From positions 1 through 6,095 of the forward strand of contig CALNBV010000211.1 in assembly GCA_937874515.1 (NCBI GenBank): a DNA stretch of 6,095 bases, read 5' to 3'. The position numbers and the translations under genes were made by a program. Below are positions 5,350-6,095 of the stretch, in pieces (position 1 is the stretch's first letter; each line of letters begins with the position of its first letter). The notes beneath the pieces are model-generated. The model worked only from the letters and a program-made list of their open reading frames with translations, ran no database searches and was not told the origin of the DNA. This DNA is from an uncultured Paenibacillaceae bacterium. GTDB taxonomy: Bacteria > Bacillota > Bacilli > Aneurinibacillales > Aneurinibacillaceae.

Positions 5350-5871
5350 CTACAAGAAGATAGCCAAGTTGTTCGTAGGAATGGTTGCATGGTCAAGATA
5401 AACCATGCGTTTGGCCAATTTCCATACACCATTCTCTTTTCTTAAGGTATCAACCCGTTCAGCGGATAATAAATCGGATGAAGGAGAATCAAAGCGATTG
5501 CGGAACAATAGGAGGTTCGTTCTCATTTGTACTTCTGTCTCGTTAAATACATCCATTTTAAAATTGGTGACGAAGCGCCGGGTACGTGATGCCGGATCTT
5601 CCGCCCAATGATAATCGTTATACATTCGTTTAATTCTCATTTCGAGAGAACCACGAGTCTCGTCAAACAGGGATGCTGTTTTGCTAAACTCTGATTCAGC
5701 ATTGATTTCACAGGTTGTCCTGACCGGCATTTTATAGGTAATGTCATCGGTTAACAACGCAAACCATTCATTAAATTTGCGTCTATCCAATAAATCGGCC
5801 TCGTGATTTAAAAAATCTACACACTGTTGGTAATATTCCTGCTTTAACAACTGAGTCATTGTCATAATCAT
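5350..5871 (-). CDS. Ring-hydroxylating dioxygenase beta (small) subunit
   Basis: This 173-aa protein has the SnoaL-like fold signatures of RHO beta subunits: FLNHEADLLDRRKFNEWFALLTDDITYKMPVR (20-51, shown by its key EADLLD and WFALL parts), the FDETRGSLEMRI block (69-80), DYHWAEDPASRTRRFVTN (86-103), SAERVDTLRKENGVWKLAKR (136-155) and the closing NNLAIFL. The beta subunit has no cofactor; it stabilises the alpha3-beta3 hexamer and can affect substrate range. The gene starts 17 nt after the alpha stop, so translation is probably coordinated. Start choice is uncertain: the G-run AAAGGGGGT ends 4 nt before the ATG at 5871, a short spacing, and 10 nt before the third-codon ATG at 5865, which would give a 171-aa product. 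Confidence 0.93.
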   Translation of the reverse strand: MIMTMTQLLKQEYYQQCVDFLNHEADLLDRRKFNEWFALLTDDITYKMPVRTTCEINAESEFSKTASLFDETRGSLEMRIKRMYNDYHWAEDPASRTRRFVTNFKMDVFNETEVQMRTNLLLFRNRFDSPSSDLLSAERVDTLRKENGVWKLAKRMVYLDHATIPTNNLAIFL

Positions 5872-5875
5872 TCAA

Positions 5876-5883
5876 CCCCCTTT
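5876..5883 (-). promoter_or_regulatory. Ribosome binding site of the RHO beta gene (start ambiguous)
   Basis: The minus strand reads AAAGGGGG in the 17-nt gap after the alpha stop. It is 4 nt from the first ATG (5871) and 10 nt from the ATG two codons later (5865), so it does not clearly decide the start. Confidence 0.55.
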
Positions 5884-5888
5884 GAATA

Positions 5889-6095
5889 TTAGCCCTTCAG
5901 CATTTCTTCTAAATAACGGGTATAGAAATGTCTTTGGTTCCCCTCTTCAAATCTGGGATACCACGCTTCACCAGGGAATGGCCAATCTTCAACCTGTTTT
6001 GAGCAGCTAATCCCTTCCATGCCCATTTGGAAATTTAATTTCAATTTCTTTTTAGCAAAAGACCCGGCGGCAACTTTGACAGAGCCTTCCCAGGG
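5889..6095 (-). CDS. Ring-hydroxylating dioxygenase alpha (large) subunit, C-terminal part
   Basis: The frame is open from the right edge to TAA (5889-5891) and gives the last 68 residues. The segment NFQMGMEG (21-28), then VEDWPFPGEAWYPRFEEGNQRHFYTRYLEEML (35-66; key parts PGEAWY and EGNQRHFY), has the 'MGM ... FPG ... E.NQR.FY..W/YLE' pattern at the end of the catalytic domain of RHO alpha subunits. The Rieske [2Fe-2S] domain and the mononuclear-iron ligands lie outside the window. With the beta subunit it forms the terminal oxygenase that adds O2 to an aromatic ring to give a cis-diol. The adjacent beta gene confirms the assignment. A full alpha subunit is usually about 430-460 aa, so most of the gene is missing here. 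Confidence 0.85.
   Translation of the reverse strand, partial: PWEGSVKVAAGSFAKKKLKLNFQMGMEGISCSKQVEDWPFPGEAWYPRFEEGNQRHFYTRYLEEMLKG

Noticed and set aside
5343..5356. Hairpin CTTGT-TTCT-ACAAG over the RHO beta stop codon
   Set aside because: The 5-bp AT-rich stem is too weak and is not followed by a T-run in the direction of transcription.

Overview
The window (mid-40s % G+C by eye) looks like part of an aromatic-compound catabolic operon from a Bacillales-type Firmicute. The support for that is strong AGGAGG or G-rich ribosome binding sites before every gene, tight gene packing, and the style of the proteins. The genus cannot be fixed from the sequence alone. Eight genes lie head-to-tail on the minus strand. 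They are transcribed from the right edge towards a bidirectional terminator near the left edge, where they meet the 3' end of an unrelated plus-strand membrane-protein gene.

In transcription order (right to left) the operon holds: the C-terminal end of a ring-hydroxylating oxygenase (RHO) alpha subunit (cut by the window edge); its beta subunit; a two-domain type I extradiol (VOC-fold) ring-cleavage dioxygenase with every expected active-site residue; a 130-nt gap with a perfect 12-bp inverted repeat and a plausible internal promoter; a BphB-like cis-dihydrodiol dehydrogenase; a NicX-like protein (2,5-dihydroxypyridine 5,6-dioxygenase family, M29 peptidase fold) with the His/His/Asp iron ligands; a nitrilase-superfamily amidase with its Glu-Lys-Cys triad; an SDR-fold protein that lacks the YxxxK catalytic motif; and a small FMN-binding flavin-reductase-domain protein.

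The first half is a classical 'upper pathway': dihydroxylate an aromatic ring, rearomatise to a catechol, then meta-cleave it. The second half contains a different, non-homologous ring-cleavage enzyme whose characterised relative opens a hydroxypyridine ring to an N-formyl amide. It is followed directly by a C-N hydrolase suited to amide products. My working inference is that the operon degrades a nitrogen-containing aromatic, possibly a fused or linked two-ring compound in which the carbocyclic ring is opened by the VOC enzyme and the pyridine-type ring by the NicX-like enzyme. The substrate is not proven by the sequence. The RHO ferredoxin and reductase, a regulator and a transporter are not in the window.

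The operon's main promoter must lie beyond the right edge. The only non-coding stretch above 100 nt is positions 4305-4434, described below. No RNA gene, insertion sequence, CRISPR array or intact prophage feature was seen.
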